In this document: in pieces, positions 30,186 to 41,192 of the stretch
Position numbering within the stretch: the stretch's first letter is position 1
How the letters are laid out: every line of letters starts with the position of its first letter
Translations under genes and position numbers: made by a program
Origin: Buchnera aphidicola (Hyperomyzus lactucae)
Lineage (GTDB): Bacteria > Pseudomonadota > Gammaproteobacteria > Enterobacterales > Enterobacteriaceae
NCBI RefSeq assembly: GCF_005081705.1
Contig: NZ_CP034876.1
Span: forward strand, 387,863 to 451,862
Direction of reading: 5' to 3'
Length of the DNA: 64,000 bases
The notes under the pieces: model-generated
What the model was told of the DNA's origin: nothing
The model's database searches: none
The model's input: the letters and a program-made list of their open reading frames with translations, nothing else

Positions 30186-31673
30186 TCAGACTTTACTACC
30201 AAACCAACAGATATTACGAGCAGTCATAATTAACAAACCAGCTTGTTCAGAATTTAAATTCTTAATATCAGTTAAATCGTCTATTCCTTGATCAGCTAAT
30301 TCTTCTAAAGTAAATATATTTTTTTCAGCTAATTGCAAAGCTAGTATTTGATTCATACCAGTAATTTTTAATAAATCTTCTGCTATTTTTTTATTTGGAA
30401 CATTTTTCTTGTTATCTGATTCCATTAAAAGTAATCTATTTTTTGCACCTTCACGTACTAAAGAAACTTCTTCTCGAGTTAAATTCTTAATTTCTAATAG
30501 TTCATTAAATGGAATATAAGCTAATTCTTCAAGAGAAGAAAATCCTTCTTTTACCAAAATTTTAATAATTTTTTCATTGATATTCAAATTTTTCTTAAAA
30601 GTATTAAAAGCAGCATGAGCCTCTTCTTGATGTTTAGAATGAAGATCCTCTGTAGTCATCACGTTTAATTCCCAACCACTAATTTGAGAAGCTAAACGAA
30701 CATTTTGACCATTTCGACCAATAGCTTGAGCTAAATTGCTTGAATCTACAGCTATATCCATAGTGTTGTGATCTTCATCTACTACAATAGATACTACATC
30801 AGCTGGAGCCATAGCATTTATAACAAATTGAGCGGGATTATCATCCCATAAAATAATATCAATACGTTCCCCACATAATTCACTAGATACTGCTTGTACA
30901 CGAGCTCCCCTCATACCTACACAAGCTCCAACAGGATCTATACGTTTATCATTGGTTTTTACTGCAATTTTTGCACGAGAACCGGGATCTCGTGCGGCCG
31001 CTTTTATTTCAATAACTTCTTCACCGATTTCAGGAACTTCTATTCGAAATAATTCAATAAGCATTTCAGTTTTTGAACGACTAATAAATAATTGCGCACC
31101 ACGAGCTTCGGGATATACTCCATACAAAATACCACGAATACGATCACCTAGACGAAAATTTTCTCGAGGCAACATACCTTCACGTAAAATTAATGCTTCG
31201 GCATTGTTGCCTAAATCTAAAATTAGATTATCTCGATTAATTTTTTTAACTACACCAGTAATAATTTGACCGGTATATTGACGAAATTGATCTACTAACA
31301 TTGCTCGTTCTGCTTCACGAACTTTCTGTACAATTACTTGTTTTGCAGTTTGAGTTGTTATTCTATCAAAATCAACAGATTTTATTTTATCTTCTATATA
31401 ATCATTTATCTTAACTTTTTCACCTTCAAAACAAGCTGCTTCTAAAGTAATTTCTCTCGTTGGTTGAGTTACTATATCCACTACCATCCAACGACGAAAA
31501 GTAGTAAAATTTCCAGTTTTCCTATTTATACTAACTCTGACATCAATTTCTTGTTCGTGTTTTTTCTTAGTAGCTGTTGCTAATGCAATTTCTAAAGCTT
31601 CGAAAATTTTTTCACGAGGGAGAGATTTTTCATTAGAAACAGCTTCGACAACAGCTAAGATTTCTTTATTCAT
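30186..31673 (-). CDS. nusA: Transcription termination/antitermination protein NusA
   Basis: RNA polymerase-associated pausing, termination and antitermination factor. Order seen: N-terminal domain, S1 domain ([15 protein letters not shown]), two KH domains ([18 protein letters not shown] and [14 protein letters not shown]), and two C-terminal acidic repeats ending ARNICWFG. I start at ATG 31673 ([16 protein letters not shown]), with GAGG nine bases before; the upstream TTG adds five unmatched residues. This gives 495 residues, the E. coli length. In E. coli rimP precedes it; no rimP is present here. Confidence 0.97.
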   Translation of the reverse strand: MNKEILAVVEAVSNEKSLPREKIFEALEIALATATKKKHEQEIDVRVSINRKTGNFTTFRRWMVVDIVTQPTREITLEAACFEGEKVKINDYIEDKIKSVDFDRITTQTAKQVIVQKVREAERAMLVDQFRQYTGQIITGVVKKINRDNLILDLGNNAEALILREGMLPRENFRLGDRIRGILYGVYPEARGAQLFISRSKTEMLIELFRIEVPEIGEEVIEIKAAARDPGSRAKIAVKTNDKRIDPVGACVGMRGARVQAVSSELCGERIDIILWDDNPAQFVINAMAPADVVSIVVDEDHNTMDIAVDSSNLAQAIGRNGQNVRLASQISGWELNVMTTEDLHSKHQEEAHAAFNTFKKNLNINEKIIKILVKEGFSSLEELAYIPFNELLEIKNLTREEVSLVREGAKNRLLLMESDNKKNVPNKKIAEDLLKITGMNQILALQLAEKNIFTLEELADQGIDDLTDIKNLNSEQAGLLIMTARNICWFGSKV

Positions 31674-32020
31674 CTTAGAGAACCTCAAAATAAAAATTTT
31701 TAAAATGAACTATATCTGCTCATTTTACATGTATTAATTACAAAAAATTTAATTATGAAATTAGATAATTAATACACTAATTTTTATTAATCAAGAATTT
31801 ATATAATTAATTATTACTTAATATTTAAAAATTTATTAAAATTATATAATTTTAGAATAAATATTCTAATAAAAAACCCCGAAAATTCGGGGTTTCAGGT
31901 GAAAATTACCCTATATACTCAGTTAATATTAATAATATTTATTATATTAATTATTTTGAATATTATTAATGTAAGACTTAATATAATGAATTTAAAAATT
32001 TTAAATAATATAGTCAGTAG
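31674..32020. other. 347-bp gap between nusA and tRNA-Leu (former rimP position)
   Basis: Contains the terminator at 31874-31895 and otherwise AT-rich sequence that must hold the nusA promoter. In E. coli the tRNA metY and rimP lie here; I find no trace of either. Confidence 0.6.
31867..31895 (-). terminator. Rho-independent terminator after the secG-tRNA-Leu unit
   Basis: AAACCCCGAA (31874-31883) and TTCGGGGTTT (31886-31895) form a GC-rich stem. On the minus strand it is followed by TTTTTTATT. It ends transcription coming from secG and tRNA-Leu before nusA, so nusA needs its own promoter. Confidence 0.85.
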
Positions 32021-32103
32021 TACCGAGGAAGGGACTTGAACCCATATGCCTATTCGGCACTATCCCCTCAAGATAGCGTGTCTACCAATTTCACCACCTC
32101 GGT
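32021..32103 (-). tRNA. leuU: tRNA-Leu (anticodon GAG)
   Basis: Type II tRNA with a long variable arm. The acceptor stem is ACCGAGG/CCTCGGT with discriminator A. The anticodon stem CTATC/GATAG closes the loop TTGAGGG, giving GAG, which reads CUC and CUU. The T-arm GGGTTCAAGTCCC is intact. E. coli has its GAG tRNA-Leu in the same place after secG. CCA is not encoded (CTA follows the discriminator). Confidence 0.95.
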
Positions 32104-32143
32104 AAAATATATTGTAATTAGTACGTATATACATACTAAAAAA

Positions 32144-32452
32144 TCAATGAGGTATATCAGAATTTAATATTTTCTTATTTGAAAAAGACTGTTTTATAAT
32201 ATTCCCAGCGTCTTCCGAAAAAAAATCTGAATCTATTTTTCTAGTGTTAATATTACATAAAATAATACTTATTATTAAAAAAAAACAAGAAAACGCCCCG
32301 ATAATATTTGTTCCAATATTATTTGAAAATTTAATACTGTTTTTCATATTTAAATTAACTGTATTATTTAATCCTTTTCCTGGTTGTAGTAAAATTAAAA
32401 CAATTAAAGAAATGGAAACAAAAATAAAAAACATCAAAAAAAACAAATACAT
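32144..32452 (-). CDS. secG: Preprotein translocase subunit SecG
   Basis: Small inner-membrane partner of SecYE that assists SecA-driven export. Two transmembrane segments (about residues 2-22 and 48-70) flank a cytoplasmic loop. The first ends in [11 protein letters not shown], matching the family LLQ-GKG mark. I start at ATG 32452 (MYLFFLMF), with AAGGAA ten bases upstream; earlier in-frame ATGs add a charged, unmatched stretch. About 102 residues. The Gly/Ala-rich loop of E. coli is replaced by an Asn/Lys-rich one. tRNA-Leu follows 40 bases later and is probably cotranscribed. Confidence 0.9.
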   Translation of the reverse strand: MYLFFLMFFIFVSISLIVLILLQPGKGLNNTVNLNMKNSIKFSNNIGTNIIGAFSCFFLIISIILCNINTRKIDSDFFSEDAGNIIKQSFSNKKILNSDIPH

Positions 32453-32681
32453 AAAAAATTCTTTCCTTTTTATAAACATTATCATTTATGAAATATGACT
32501 GCTATTATTTAAAATCTTTTTGAATAAAGAACTTATAAAAAATATTACATATAAATTATGTATATTTATCACATTGTACAAGAAGATAGCTTTGATGTAT
32601 TTATTCTATTCATCTCAATTTCGAATAAAAAAATAATTTTATTAAATCTACTATTACTAAGATATTAATGAACTACGTTCT

Positions 32682-34016
32682 TTAAAGTAATTTAATAGCA
32701 TCTGCAATATCATGAGCTAATTTGTAAACTTTTAAATAATTTTCTCCTTCTACCATAATTCGAACACAAGGTTCTGTACCAGATTTTCGAATTAATACAC
32801 GACTACTTGGACCTAAAATATTTCTAGATCTAGAAATAATTTTTTTTATTTCCAAATCGTGTTCTAAGTTTTTATCTTTTTTAAAAAAAACGTTTAAAAG
32901 AACTTGAGGGAATAATTTTATTTGACTCGATAAACAGTATAAAGTCATATTATTATGCAGCATGATCAATAAAACTTGCAAACTAGCTATAATTCCATCA
33001 CCAGTAGAATGTTTATCCGATAAAATGATATGTCCTGATTTTTCTGCTCCAATTGTCCATCTTTTTTCTTTCATTTTTTTATATACATGACGATCTCCTA
33101 TTTCTGTTGCATAAAAGGGAATGCCAAGTTTCTTGAAACCTACAATTATACTCATATTAGTCATTACAGTTCCTACTACACCACCTTTTAATTGATTTGT
33201 TTTTAAATATTCTTTTGCAATAATATAAATTATTTGATCTCCATCTACTTCGTTTCCTAAATGATCAACCATAATAACACGATCTCCATCACCATCAAAT
33301 GCTAAACCAATATCTGCTTTTTCTAATAAAACTAATTTTTTTAATGCAACAGTATTTGTAGAACCTGAATTCTTATTAATGTTTACCCCGTTAGGAGTAA
33401 TAGACATGGTTATTATTCTTGCACCTAAGTCTTGAAAAATTCTGGGTGCAATATTAAAAGTTGAACCATTAGCACAATCTAAAACAATAGTAAATTTTGA
33501 TAAATTTAAATCTTTGGGAAAAGTATTTTTACAAAAGTTAATATATTGATTTTCAGGATCTACAATTGTATCAGAACGACCAAAATTCGGACCAGTAGGA
33601 TACAAAAAAGTATTTTTTATTTTTTTTTCAATAGAGAATTCTATTTCTCTAGTTAATTTAATTCCATTTTTATAAAATATTTTTATTCCATTATCGTTAA
33701 AAAGATTATGAGAACCTGAAATCATAATTCCTGCAGAAGCATTCAAATATTTTGTAAAATATGAAATTGCAGAAGTAGGTATACAATTAGCTAACAAAGT
33801 AGATGATCCTGTTGATAAAATACCGTATTCTAAAATAGACTGTAACATAAATCCTGATACACGTGTATCTCTTCCGATAATAATTTTTTTTGTTTTGTTT
33901 TTACCTAAAACTGTTCCAATAGCCCATCCTAATTTTAATAAAAAATTTGGCGTGATCGGTTTTTTACCTACTTTTCCACGTATTCCATCTGTTTTAAAAT
34001 ATTGCAAAAAAGTCAT
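32682..34016 (-). CDS. glmM: Phosphoglucosamine mutase
   Basis: Interconverts glucosamine-6-phosphate and glucosamine-1-phosphate on the way to UDP-GlcNAc for peptidoglycan. The phosphoserine site is S102, but the usual SASHNP reads S-G-S-H-N-L at residues 100-105 (A101G, P105L). The metal site FDGDGDR (about 240), the sugar loop GAEKSGH (usually GAENSGH) and the phosphate-binding RKSGTEP near the C-terminus are present. 444 residues against 445. In E. coli ftsH-folP-glmM are adjacent; folP is missing here, and a terminator-like hairpin separates ftsH from glmM. Confidence 0.95.
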   Translation of the reverse strand: MTFLQYFKTDGIRGKVGKKPITPNFLLKLGWAIGTVLGKNKTKKIIIGRDTRVSGFMLQSILEYGILSTGSSTLLANCIPTSAISYFTKYLNASAGIMISGSHNLFNDNGIKIFYKNGIKLTREIEFSIEKKIKNTFLYPTGPNFGRSDTIVDPENQYINFCKNTFPKDLNLSKFTIVLDCANGSTFNIAPRIFQDLGARIITMSITPNGVNINKNSGSTNTVALKKLVLLEKADIGLAFDGDGDRVIMVDHLGNEVDGDQIIYIIAKEYLKTNQLKGGVVGTVMTNMSIIVGFKKLGIPFYATEIGDRHVYKKMKEKRWTIGAEKSGHIILSDKHSTGDGIIASLQVLLIMLHNNMTLYCLSSQIKLFPQVLLNVFFKKDKNLEHDLEIKKIISRSRNILGPSSRVLIRKSGTEPCVRIMVEGENYLKVYKLAHDIADAIKLL

Positions 34017-34075
34017 AATAAATTTTTTCCTATACTTTTTAAAAATATTTTTGAAATAAATTATAATAAAATTTT

Positions 34076-34126
34076 TATTAAAAAATAAGATGAAGCCATG
34101 ATAATTTTATCACTTCATCTTATTTT
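34076..34126 (-). terminator. Terminator-like hairpin after ftsH
   Basis: The 14-bp arms 34082-34095 and 34113-34126 pair perfectly, extended by TGATAA/TTATCA inside. Read on the minus strand, the stem is followed by a T-rich run (ATTTTTTAAT). It lies 87-137 bases past the ftsH stop and would separate ftsH from glmM transcription, filling the place of the lost folP. Confidence 0.65.
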
Positions 34127-34212
34127 AATACATATTAAATTTAGGAATGTTAAAGAATATATAATCAATGTATTTAAAAAATATATTTACATTACCAATG
34201 TAAAAGAGATTA

Positions 34213-36045
34213 TTAATTTATTTCCGTCTCAGTCCAACCCTTTGGTTTGCGTACTTCTTTCCTCTCCATTAAATCATTAATTTGAAATGCATCAATAGTT
34301 TCATATTTTATTAAAGCATCTTTCATAGAATGCAATATATCAATATTTTCATTTAAAATATTTCGAGCTCTTCTATAATTGATTTCAATTAATATTTTCA
34401 CTTCTTCATCAATAATTCTAGCTGTTTCATCAGACATATTTTTTGCTTTAGCTACTGACCGACCTAAAAAAACTTCTTCTTCTTCTTCAGCATATAACAA
34501 AGGTCCTAATTTTTCTGAAAATCCCCATTGAGTTACCATATTTCTTGCTAAATTTGTAGCCACTTTAATATCATTACAAGCACCAGTAGAAACGTTTTTA
34601 GCACCATAAATAATTTCTTCAGCTAAACGACCACCATACAAAGTAGATATTTGACTTTCTAATTTTTGACGGCTAATACTAAGTGTATCTGATTCTGGTA
34701 AAAAAAATGTAACTCCTAATGCTCGCCCTCTTGGAATAATAGTTACTTTATGCGCAGGATCGTGATCAGGTACTAATCTTCCAATAATAACATGACCAGC
34801 TTCATGATAAGCTGTAGATTCTTTTTGAAAATCACTCATAACCATTGATCTTCTTTCAGAACCCATCATCATTTTATCTTTTGCTCTCTCAAACTCCAAC
34901 ATAGAAACTACACGACGGTCAAGTCTAGCTGCAAAAAGAGCTGCTTCATTAACTAAATTAGCTAAATCAGCACCTGAAAAACCTGGTGTACCACGTGCAA
35001 TAATCATAGGATCTACGTCTTTAGATAAAGGAACTTTTCTCATATGTACTTTCAGAATTTGTTCTCTTCCACGAATATCTGGAAGCGGCACAATAACTTG
35101 ACGATCAAAACGACCAGGACGTAATAAAGCAGGATCTAAAACATCAGGTCTATTAGTAGCTGCTATTAAAATTACACCTTCATTTCCATCAAAACCATCC
35201 ATTTCCACTAACATTTGATTAAGTGTCTGTTCTCTTTCATCATGCCCACCACCTAATCCAGCACCTCTTTGTCGTCCTACAGCATCAATTTCATCAATAA
35301 AAATTATACAAGGCGCAGATTTTCTTGAATGTTCAAACATATCTCTTACTCTTGAAGCTCCTACTCCAACAAACATTTCAACAAAATCAGATCCGGAAAT
35401 TGTAAAAAATGGAACTTTAGCTTCGCCAGCTATAGCTTTTGCTAATAAAGTTTTACCAGTACCGGGTGGACCGACCATTAATATACCCTTAGGAATTTTC
35501 CCTCCTAATTTTTGAAAGCGACTAGGTTCTTTAAGATATTCAACTAATTCACTAACTTCTTCTTTCGCTTCGTCGCATCCCGCAACATCTGCAAAAGTAG
35601 TTTGAATTTGATCTTCTGATAACATGCGTGCCTTGCTTTTACCAAATGACATTGCACCTTTTCCACCACCCATTTGCATTTGCCGCATAAAAAAAATCCA
35701 TACACCAATAAGCAATAACATTGGAAACCAAGAAATAAAAATGGAAATAAAAAGACTAGGTTCTTCAGGAATTACTCCAATAACTTTAACGTTTTTTGTT
35801 AAAAGATTATCTAATAATTTAGGATCGTTAATGGGAATATAGGTAGTGTATTTACTGCTATCTTTTTTAGTAACACTAATCATACGTCCGTTAATATATG
35901 CTTCACGAACTTGATCTTGATTAACTTCTGATAAAAAAGTCGAATAATCAACTCTATGATTATTTACATCATTAGTATTAAAATTTTGAAAAACAGACAT
36001 TAATACAACTGTGATAACTAACCAGAAGATCAGGTTTTTAACCAT
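34213..36045 (-). CDS. ftsH: ATP-dependent zinc metalloprotease FtsH
   Basis: Membrane-bound AAA protease degrading misassembled membrane proteins and regulators such as LpxC in relatives. Two N-terminal membrane segments flank a periplasmic domain; then Walker A GPPGTGKT (near 190), Walker B and SRH region, and the zinc site HEAGH (near 415). Two starts are possible: ATG 36045 ([10 protein letters not shown], matching the 644-residue E. coli form) and TTG 36054, which has the better-spaced AGAGG. I use the ATG. About 610 residues; the E. coli C-terminal tail of some 30 residues is missing. Confidence 0.96.
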   Translation of the reverse strand: MVKNLIFWLVITVVLMSVFQNFNTNDVNNHRVDYSTFLSEVNQDQVREAYINGRMISVTKKDSSKYTTYIPINDPKLLDNLLTKNVKVIGVIPEEPSLFISIFISWFPMLLLIGVWIFFMRQMQMGGGKGAMSFGKSKARMLSEDQIQTTFADVAGCDEAKEEVSELVEYLKEPSRFQKLGGKIPKGILMVGPPGTGKTLLAKAIAGEAKVPFFTISGSDFVEMFVGVGASRVRDMFEHSRKSAPCIIFIDEIDAVGRQRGAGLGGGHDEREQTLNQMLVEMDGFDGNEGVILIAATNRPDVLDPALLRPGRFDRQVIVPLPDIRGREQILKVHMRKVPLSKDVDPMIIARGTPGFSGADLANLVNEAALFAARLDRRVVSMLEFERAKDKMMMGSERRSMVMSDFQKESTAYHEAGHVIIGRLVPDHDPAHKVTIIPRGRALGVTFFLPESDTLSISRQKLESQISTLYGGRLAEEIIYGAKNVSTGACNDIKVATNLARNMVTQWGFSEKLGPLLYAEEEEEVFLGRSVAKAKNMSDETARIIDEEVKILIEINYRRARNILNENIDILHSMKDALIKYETIDAFQINDLMERKEVRKPKGWTETEIN

Positions 36046-36110
36046 ATCACTCAAAGGAACAACCTCTCATTGAATCTATATGTAACAAACAACACAGATC
36101 GCTATAATAT

Positions 36111-36731
36111 TTATCTGGTTGCTAGAATGAATATTTCTCGAGATCTTGTTCGAGAAGTTTTAGGTTTACAAATTTTGATTTTTTTAAATAATATTTTAAT
36201 TTCTTGATATAAATTATCAAATCCTTCTCCTTGAAATGATTTCAGCAAAAAAACACCTTTTTCAGATAAAACACAATTTGATATGTTCAATGCTAATTTA
36301 GAAAGATTAATAATACGAGGCATATCAATAGAAAAATGTCCTGTTATATTAGGAGCCATGTCTGACATTACTAAATGAAATTTAATATGACTTAAAGAGC
36401 CTAGCATGAAATTTAGTATTTTTTGATTACGAAAATCTCCTGTAAAAATTTCTACTCCTTTTATTGGTTTCATGGGTAATATATCACAAGCTATAATACG
36501 TCCTGTTGTTCCTATTCTATTAATAGCATATTGAGACCAACCTCCAGGAGCCGCACCTAAATCAATAACATTCATGCCAGCTTTAAATAATTTATTACTT
36601 TTATCTAATTGTTCTAATTTAAACCAAGCTCTTGAACGTATTTTATTTTTTTTTGCTTGCTTAACATATTCATCTTTAAAATGTTCTGATAGCCAACGAT
36701 TAGAACTATTTGATTTTTTTTTAACAATCAT
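36111..36731 (-). CDS. rlmE: 23S rRNA 2'-O-ribose U2552 methyltransferase (RrmJ/FtsJ)
   Basis: Methylates U2552 in the A-loop of 23S rRNA on the assembled large subunit. The SAM motif DLGAAPGGWSQYA is near residue 58, and the K-D-K-E catalytic tetrad can be followed: K in WFKLEQ, D in VMSDMAPN, K in LLKSFQGEG and E in SREIFI. 206 residues against 209. Located directly upstream of ftsH as in E. coli and probably cotranscribed. The divergent E. coli neighbour yhbY is missing. Confidence 0.96.
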   Translation of the reverse strand: MIVKKKSNSSNRWLSEHFKDEYVKQAKKNKIRSRAWFKLEQLDKSNKLFKAGMNVIDLGAAPGGWSQYAINRIGTTGRIIACDILPMKPIKGVEIFTGDFRNQKILNFMLGSLSHIKFHLVMSDMAPNITGHFSIDMPRIINLSKLALNISNCVLSEKGVFLLKSFQGEGFDNLYQEIKILFKKIKICKPKTSRTRSREIFILATR

Positions 36732-36782
36732 ATTTTTGCTGCTTTAAAAAAAGTTTTTAATCAATTTTATTATTAGTACAAA

Positions 36783-37262
36783 TTATATATAATCTATTTT
36801 TAAAATCTTATATTCCACATCACCGCCTGGTGTACATATCACTACAATAGTATCGATCTTTTTTCCGATAAGACCTCTTGCTATTGGAGAATTAATAGAA
36901 ATTAAATTTTTTTTAAAATCAGATTCATCGTCACCTACAATTTGATAAGTAAATCTTTCATTATTATTTATATTTAAAATACTGACAGTAGAACCAAAAA
37001 TTACTCGTCCGTTATTAGATACTTTTTTTATATCTATAATTTGAGAATTAGATAATTTTGATTCAATTTCTTTAATACGTCCTTCACAAAAACTTTGTTC
37101 TTCACGAGCCGAATGATATTCAGCATTTTCTTTTAAATCACCATGTTCTCTAGCTTCTGCTATTGCACTAATAATACGAGGACGTTTTATACTTTTTAAT
37201 TGTTTTAATTCTTGACGCAGTTTTTCCGCACCTCTTATAGTCATGGGAATTAAAGTAATCAT
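36783..37262 (-). CDS. greA: Transcription elongation factor GreA
   Basis: Inserts its coiled coil into the RNA polymerase secondary channel to stimulate cleavage of backtracked transcripts. The N-terminal coiled coil (about residues 10-75) carries the acidic tip in [18 protein letters not shown]; the C-terminal FKBP-like domain has PIARGLIGK and CTPGGDVEY. 159 residues against 158. A GGAG lies seven bases before the ATG. It now lies directly upstream of rlmE, on the same strand, since the intervening yhbY is gone. Confidence 0.96.
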   Translation of the reverse strand: MITLIPMTIRGAEKLRQELKQLKSIKRPRIISAIAEAREHGDLKENAEYHSAREEQSFCEGRIKEIESKLSNSQIIDIKKVSNNGRVIFGSTVSILNINNNERFTYQIVGDDESDFKKNLISINSPIARGLIGKKIDTIVVICTPGGDVEYKILKIDYI

Positions 37263-37783
37263 ATGAACACTCCATTATTTTTCTTTTTTTAATTATAAAA
37301 ATAAAAAGATATTTTTAAAGTTTAAAAACGTTAAATTGTATTTTTAAGAAAATATATTCTTTAATTTTTAAAAATATTATATCTTTATATCATTTTCTAA
37401 ACGATAAATATTTTCCCTGTACTTTTTTATAAAACTTGTAATAAAAATTGTAAAAATAGAATTTTATTATTAATAAAGCTAAATTAACTTATATAGATTA
37501 TGAAAAGATGTTTAAAATATATAAAAAATGATAATCTATCTATTTAAGATTTTTATAAAATTTAAAACATTCAATTTTCAAAAACATATATTTTGATATT
37601 AAAAATATATTCATCTATTTTAAAGTAAAAAATATAATTTATCAAAATTTTAAAAAAGCAGTCATATTTTTATATATTTTCAATTAAATTAATCAATAAC
37701 ATTGTTTTTGAATAAAAAATATTAGTTATTTCTTTTTAATTTTCACTCCACTATCAAACATTTAATTAGAAGTACATTACAAA
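37263..37783. other. 521-bp AT-rich gap between divergent greA and ibaG
   Basis: No gene recognisable on either strand. The stretch should hold both promoters, but it is so AT-rich that many -10-like matches occur and I cannot choose. A weak inverted repeat (ATAGATTAT at 37493-37501 with ATAATCTAT at 37531-37539) is the only structure noted. In E. coli yhbY and the mla genes occupy nearby positions; none is traceable. Confidence 0.5.
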
Positions 37784-38050
37784 ATGAATAATCAAGATAT
37801 AAAAAAAATACTTATAACAGAACTAGACTTAAAACAAACTTATGTTACAGGAGACAACAATCATATTAAAATAATTGCAGTAGGAGATGTGTTTAGAGGA
37901 GTTAGCAAGGTAAAAAGACAACAAATAGTTTATACACCATTAATAAATATGATTACAGAAAAACATGTTCATGCCATATCTATCATATCTTATACACCGG
38001 AAGAATGGGAAAAAAACAAAAAAAACAACAATCATTCTGATGATCTATAA
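37784..38050 (+). CDS. ibaG: BolA-family protein IbaG
   Basis: Small BolA-like protein that pairs with monothiol glutaredoxin (Grx4) and binds a shared [2Fe-2S] cluster, with roles in iron and acid-stress physiology. Features: VTGDNNHIKIIAVGDVFRG, SKVKRQQIVY with the basic helix, then HAISIISYTPEEW. 88 residues against about 84. It lies 38 bases before murA, the E. coli yrbA-murA order, and is likely cotranscribed. The upstream ribosome site (AGAAG) is weak. Confidence 0.92.
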   Translation: MNNQDIKKILITELDLKQTYVTGDNNHIKIIAVGDVFRGVSKVKRQQIVYTPLINMITEKHVHAISIISYTPEEWEKNKKNNNHSDDL

Positions 38051-38088
38051 TATAAAAAATTATATTAACCATAGAGATTGATTAATAC

Positions 38089-39342
38089 ATGAATAAATTA
38101 TGTATAGAAGGAAATAAAAATTTAAATGGTAGTGTTACTATTTCTGGCTCTAAAAATGCTGCGTTACCAATTTTATTTATGACTATATTAACAGAAGAAA
38201 AAATAAAAATTAAAAATGTTCCTATAAATTTAACAGACATTAATATAGCTCTTCAGTTACTAGTATATTTAGGAGTAAAAGTAACATATAAAAAAGTATT
38301 ATATATTGATCCGAGTGCAATAAATATTTTTTATGCTCCATATTATTTAATTAAAAAAATTAGAGCATCTATTTGGATACTAGCTCCTCTTTTGGCACGT
38401 TTTGGTAAAGCCAAAATATTCTTTCCTGGAGGATGTAAGATAGGTAATAGACCTATAGACTTACATTTAAAAGGTTTGATAAAATTAGGCGCTACAATTA
38501 ATTTACACAATAATTGTATTAACGCTTCTGTTAAAGGACGTCTGCAGGGAAAGTATATTTTAATGGAAAAAATTAGCGTTGGTGCTACTATTACTATTAT
38601 GAGCGCAGCCACCCTAGCTCGAGGTATAACAGTCATTGACAATGCGGCTTGTGAACCAGAAATTATTGATATAGCAAATTTTTTAAATACTATAGGTGCG
38701 AATATTGTTGGTGCAGGTAGTAAAAAAATATATATTAAAGGTGTTTTAAAATTGACTGGAGGTACACATCAAGTAATTCCAGATAGAATTGAAACAGGCA
38801 CTTTTTTAGTTGCTGCTGCAGTTTCTAGAGGTCATATTATTTGTCATAAAACTGAACCTAAACACCTAAAAAGTGTTTTAATACAATTAACTCAAGCTGG
38901 TGCTAAAATAAAAACAGGAAAAGACTGGATCACATTAGACATGAGGAATAAAAGACCTAAAGCTTTAAACATTTGCACTTCTCCTTACCCGGGATTTCCT
39001 ACAGATATGCAAGCTCAATTTGCTTTATTAAATTCAATTTCTCAAGGCATAGGTACTATTACTGAAACAGTATTTGAAAATCGTTTTATTTATATTTCAG
39101 AACTAATTAATATGGGTGCAAAAATAAAACTAAAAAATAATACTATTATATGTTACGGAATGCCTAAATTATCATCTTCTAATGTTTTTTGTAGTGATTT
39201 GAGAGCATCAGCAACATTAATATTAGCTGGTTGTATTGCTTTTGGAGTCACAACAGTAAATAAAACTTATCACCTTATTAGGGGATATGAATCATTTCCT
39301 GAAAAATTAAATAAATTAGGAGCTGATATTAAAACTATGTAA
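38089..39342 (+). CDS. murA: UDP-N-acetylglucosamine 1-carboxyvinyltransferase
   Basis: First committed step of peptidoglycan synthesis: transfer of enolpyruvate from PEP to UDP-GlcNAc. The catalytic cysteine is at about C116 in FPGGCKIGNRPIDLH, the fosfomycin target; K22 in SGSKNAALP contacts substrate. The inside-out alpha/beta barrel halves are both full length: 417 residues against 419. Follows ibaG as in E. coli. Together with glmM it shows that cell-wall precursor synthesis is retained. Confidence 0.97.
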   Translation: MNKLCIEGNKNLNGSVTISGSKNAALPILFMTILTEEKIKIKNVPINLTDINIALQLLVYLGVKVTYKKVLYIDPSAINIFYAPYYLIKKIRASIWILAPLLARFGKAKIFFPGGCKIGNRPIDLHLKGLIKLGATINLHNNCINASVKGRLQGKYILMEKISVGATITIMSAATLARGITVIDNAACEPEIIDIANFLNTIGANIVGAGSKKIYIKGVLKLTGGTHQVIPDRIETGTFLVAAAVSRGHIICHKTEPKHLKSVLIQLTQAGAKIKTGKDWITLDMRNKRPKALNICTSPYPGFPTDMQAQFALLNSISQGIGTITETVFENRFIYISELINMGAKIKLKNNTIICYGMPKLSSSNVFCSDLRASATLILAGCIAFGVTTVNKTYHLIRGYESFPEKLNKLGADIKTM

Positions 39343-39449
39343 ATATAATTGATATTTTGATTAAAAAAGAATATTTAAAAGTATAAAATATATTGTTACT
39401 TGTAACATTTTTTAATTAAATTAAATATCACAAATAATTGGAGAGTTTT

Positions 39450-39776
39450 ATGTATGCAGTGTTTTTGAGTGGTGGCAAACAATATCGAGTAATTAAAAAT
39501 CAAGTGATTAGATTAGAAAAATTAAATAACCCACTTGGTTCAATTATTGAACTTGATCAAGTTTTAATGATTTCTAATAAAGATATTATAAAAATTGGAA
39601 CTCCTTTCGTAAAAGGGGGAAAAATAAAAGCTTGTATTCAACATCACGGTCGATCAAAAAAAATTAAAATAATTAAATTTAACCGTCGTAAACATTATAA
39701 GAAACAACAGGGTCATCGTCAAAATTTTACTGACGTGAAAATTATAGATATTAATCATATTTCAGGAGAAATTTAA
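39450..39776 (+). CDS. rplU: 50S ribosomal protein L21
   Basis: Binds 23S rRNA near L20 and is needed early in large-subunit assembly. I start at ATG 39450 ([14 protein letters not shown]), matching E. coli; the frame opens four codons earlier at a TTG that is itself part of the ribosome-site region GGAGAG. The conserved [22 protein letters not shown] is present near the C-terminus. About 108 residues against 103. rpmA follows after three bases. Confidence 0.97.
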   Translation: MYAVFLSGGKQYRVIKNQVIRLEKLNNPLGSIIELDQVLMISNKDIIKIGTPFVKGGKIKACIQHHGRSKKIKIIKFNRRKHYKKQQGHRQNFTDVKIIDINHISGEI

Positions 39777-39779
39777 ATA

Positions 39780-40034
39780 ATGGCACATAAAAAAGCAGGA
39801 GGTTCTACTAGAAATGGACGAGATTCTAATGCTCAAAGACTAGGCGTTAAATGTTTTGGTGGTCAATTAATTTCATCAGGTAGTATAATTGTCAGACAAC
39901 GTGGGACTAAGTTTCATCCCGGAAAAAATGTACGTTGTGCAAAAGATCATACGATTTTTGCCACTAAAACAGGAAAAGTAGAATTCGAAAAGAAAGGATT
40001 AAAAAAAAGAACATATATAAATATCATAAACTAA
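39780..40034 (+). CDS. rpmA: 50S ribosomal protein L27
   Basis: Its N-terminal tail reaches the peptidyl-transferase centre. The start [21 protein letters not shown] is highly conserved, including the basic tail. 84 residues against 85. Cotranscribed with rplU; AGGAG lies inside the end of rplU. A clear terminator follows. In E. coli yhbE lies between rpmA and obgE; it is missing here. Confidence 0.97.
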   Translation: MAHKKAGGSTRNGRDSNAQRLGVKCFGGQLISSGSIIVRQRGTKFHPGKNVRCAKDHTIFATKTGKVEFEKKGLKKRTYINIIN

Positions 40035-40044
40035 AATATATCAA

Positions 40045-40076
40045 AAAACCCCTTTTCTAGGGGGTTGCATTTTTTT
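40045..40076 (+). terminator. Rho-independent terminator after rplU-rpmA
   Basis: AACCCC and GGGGTT pair around the loop TTTTCTAG-like sequence, followed by GCA and a run of seven Ts (40070-40076). It ends the rplU-rpmA transcript 11 bases after the rpmA stop, so obgE is probably transcribed separately or by readthrough. Confidence 0.8.
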
Positions 40077-40125
40077 ACAAAAAATTTTTTTAATCATTTT
40101 AAAAATTAATATTATCAATGGATAA

Positions 40126-41168
<1,043 letters not shown>

Positions 41169-41192
41169 ACTAAAGTAGATTGCATTCCAATT

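Noticed and set aside
37493-37539. Nine-base inverted repeat in the greA-ibaG gap
   Set aside because: The loop is 29 bases and the arms AT-rich; such pairings are expected by chance here.
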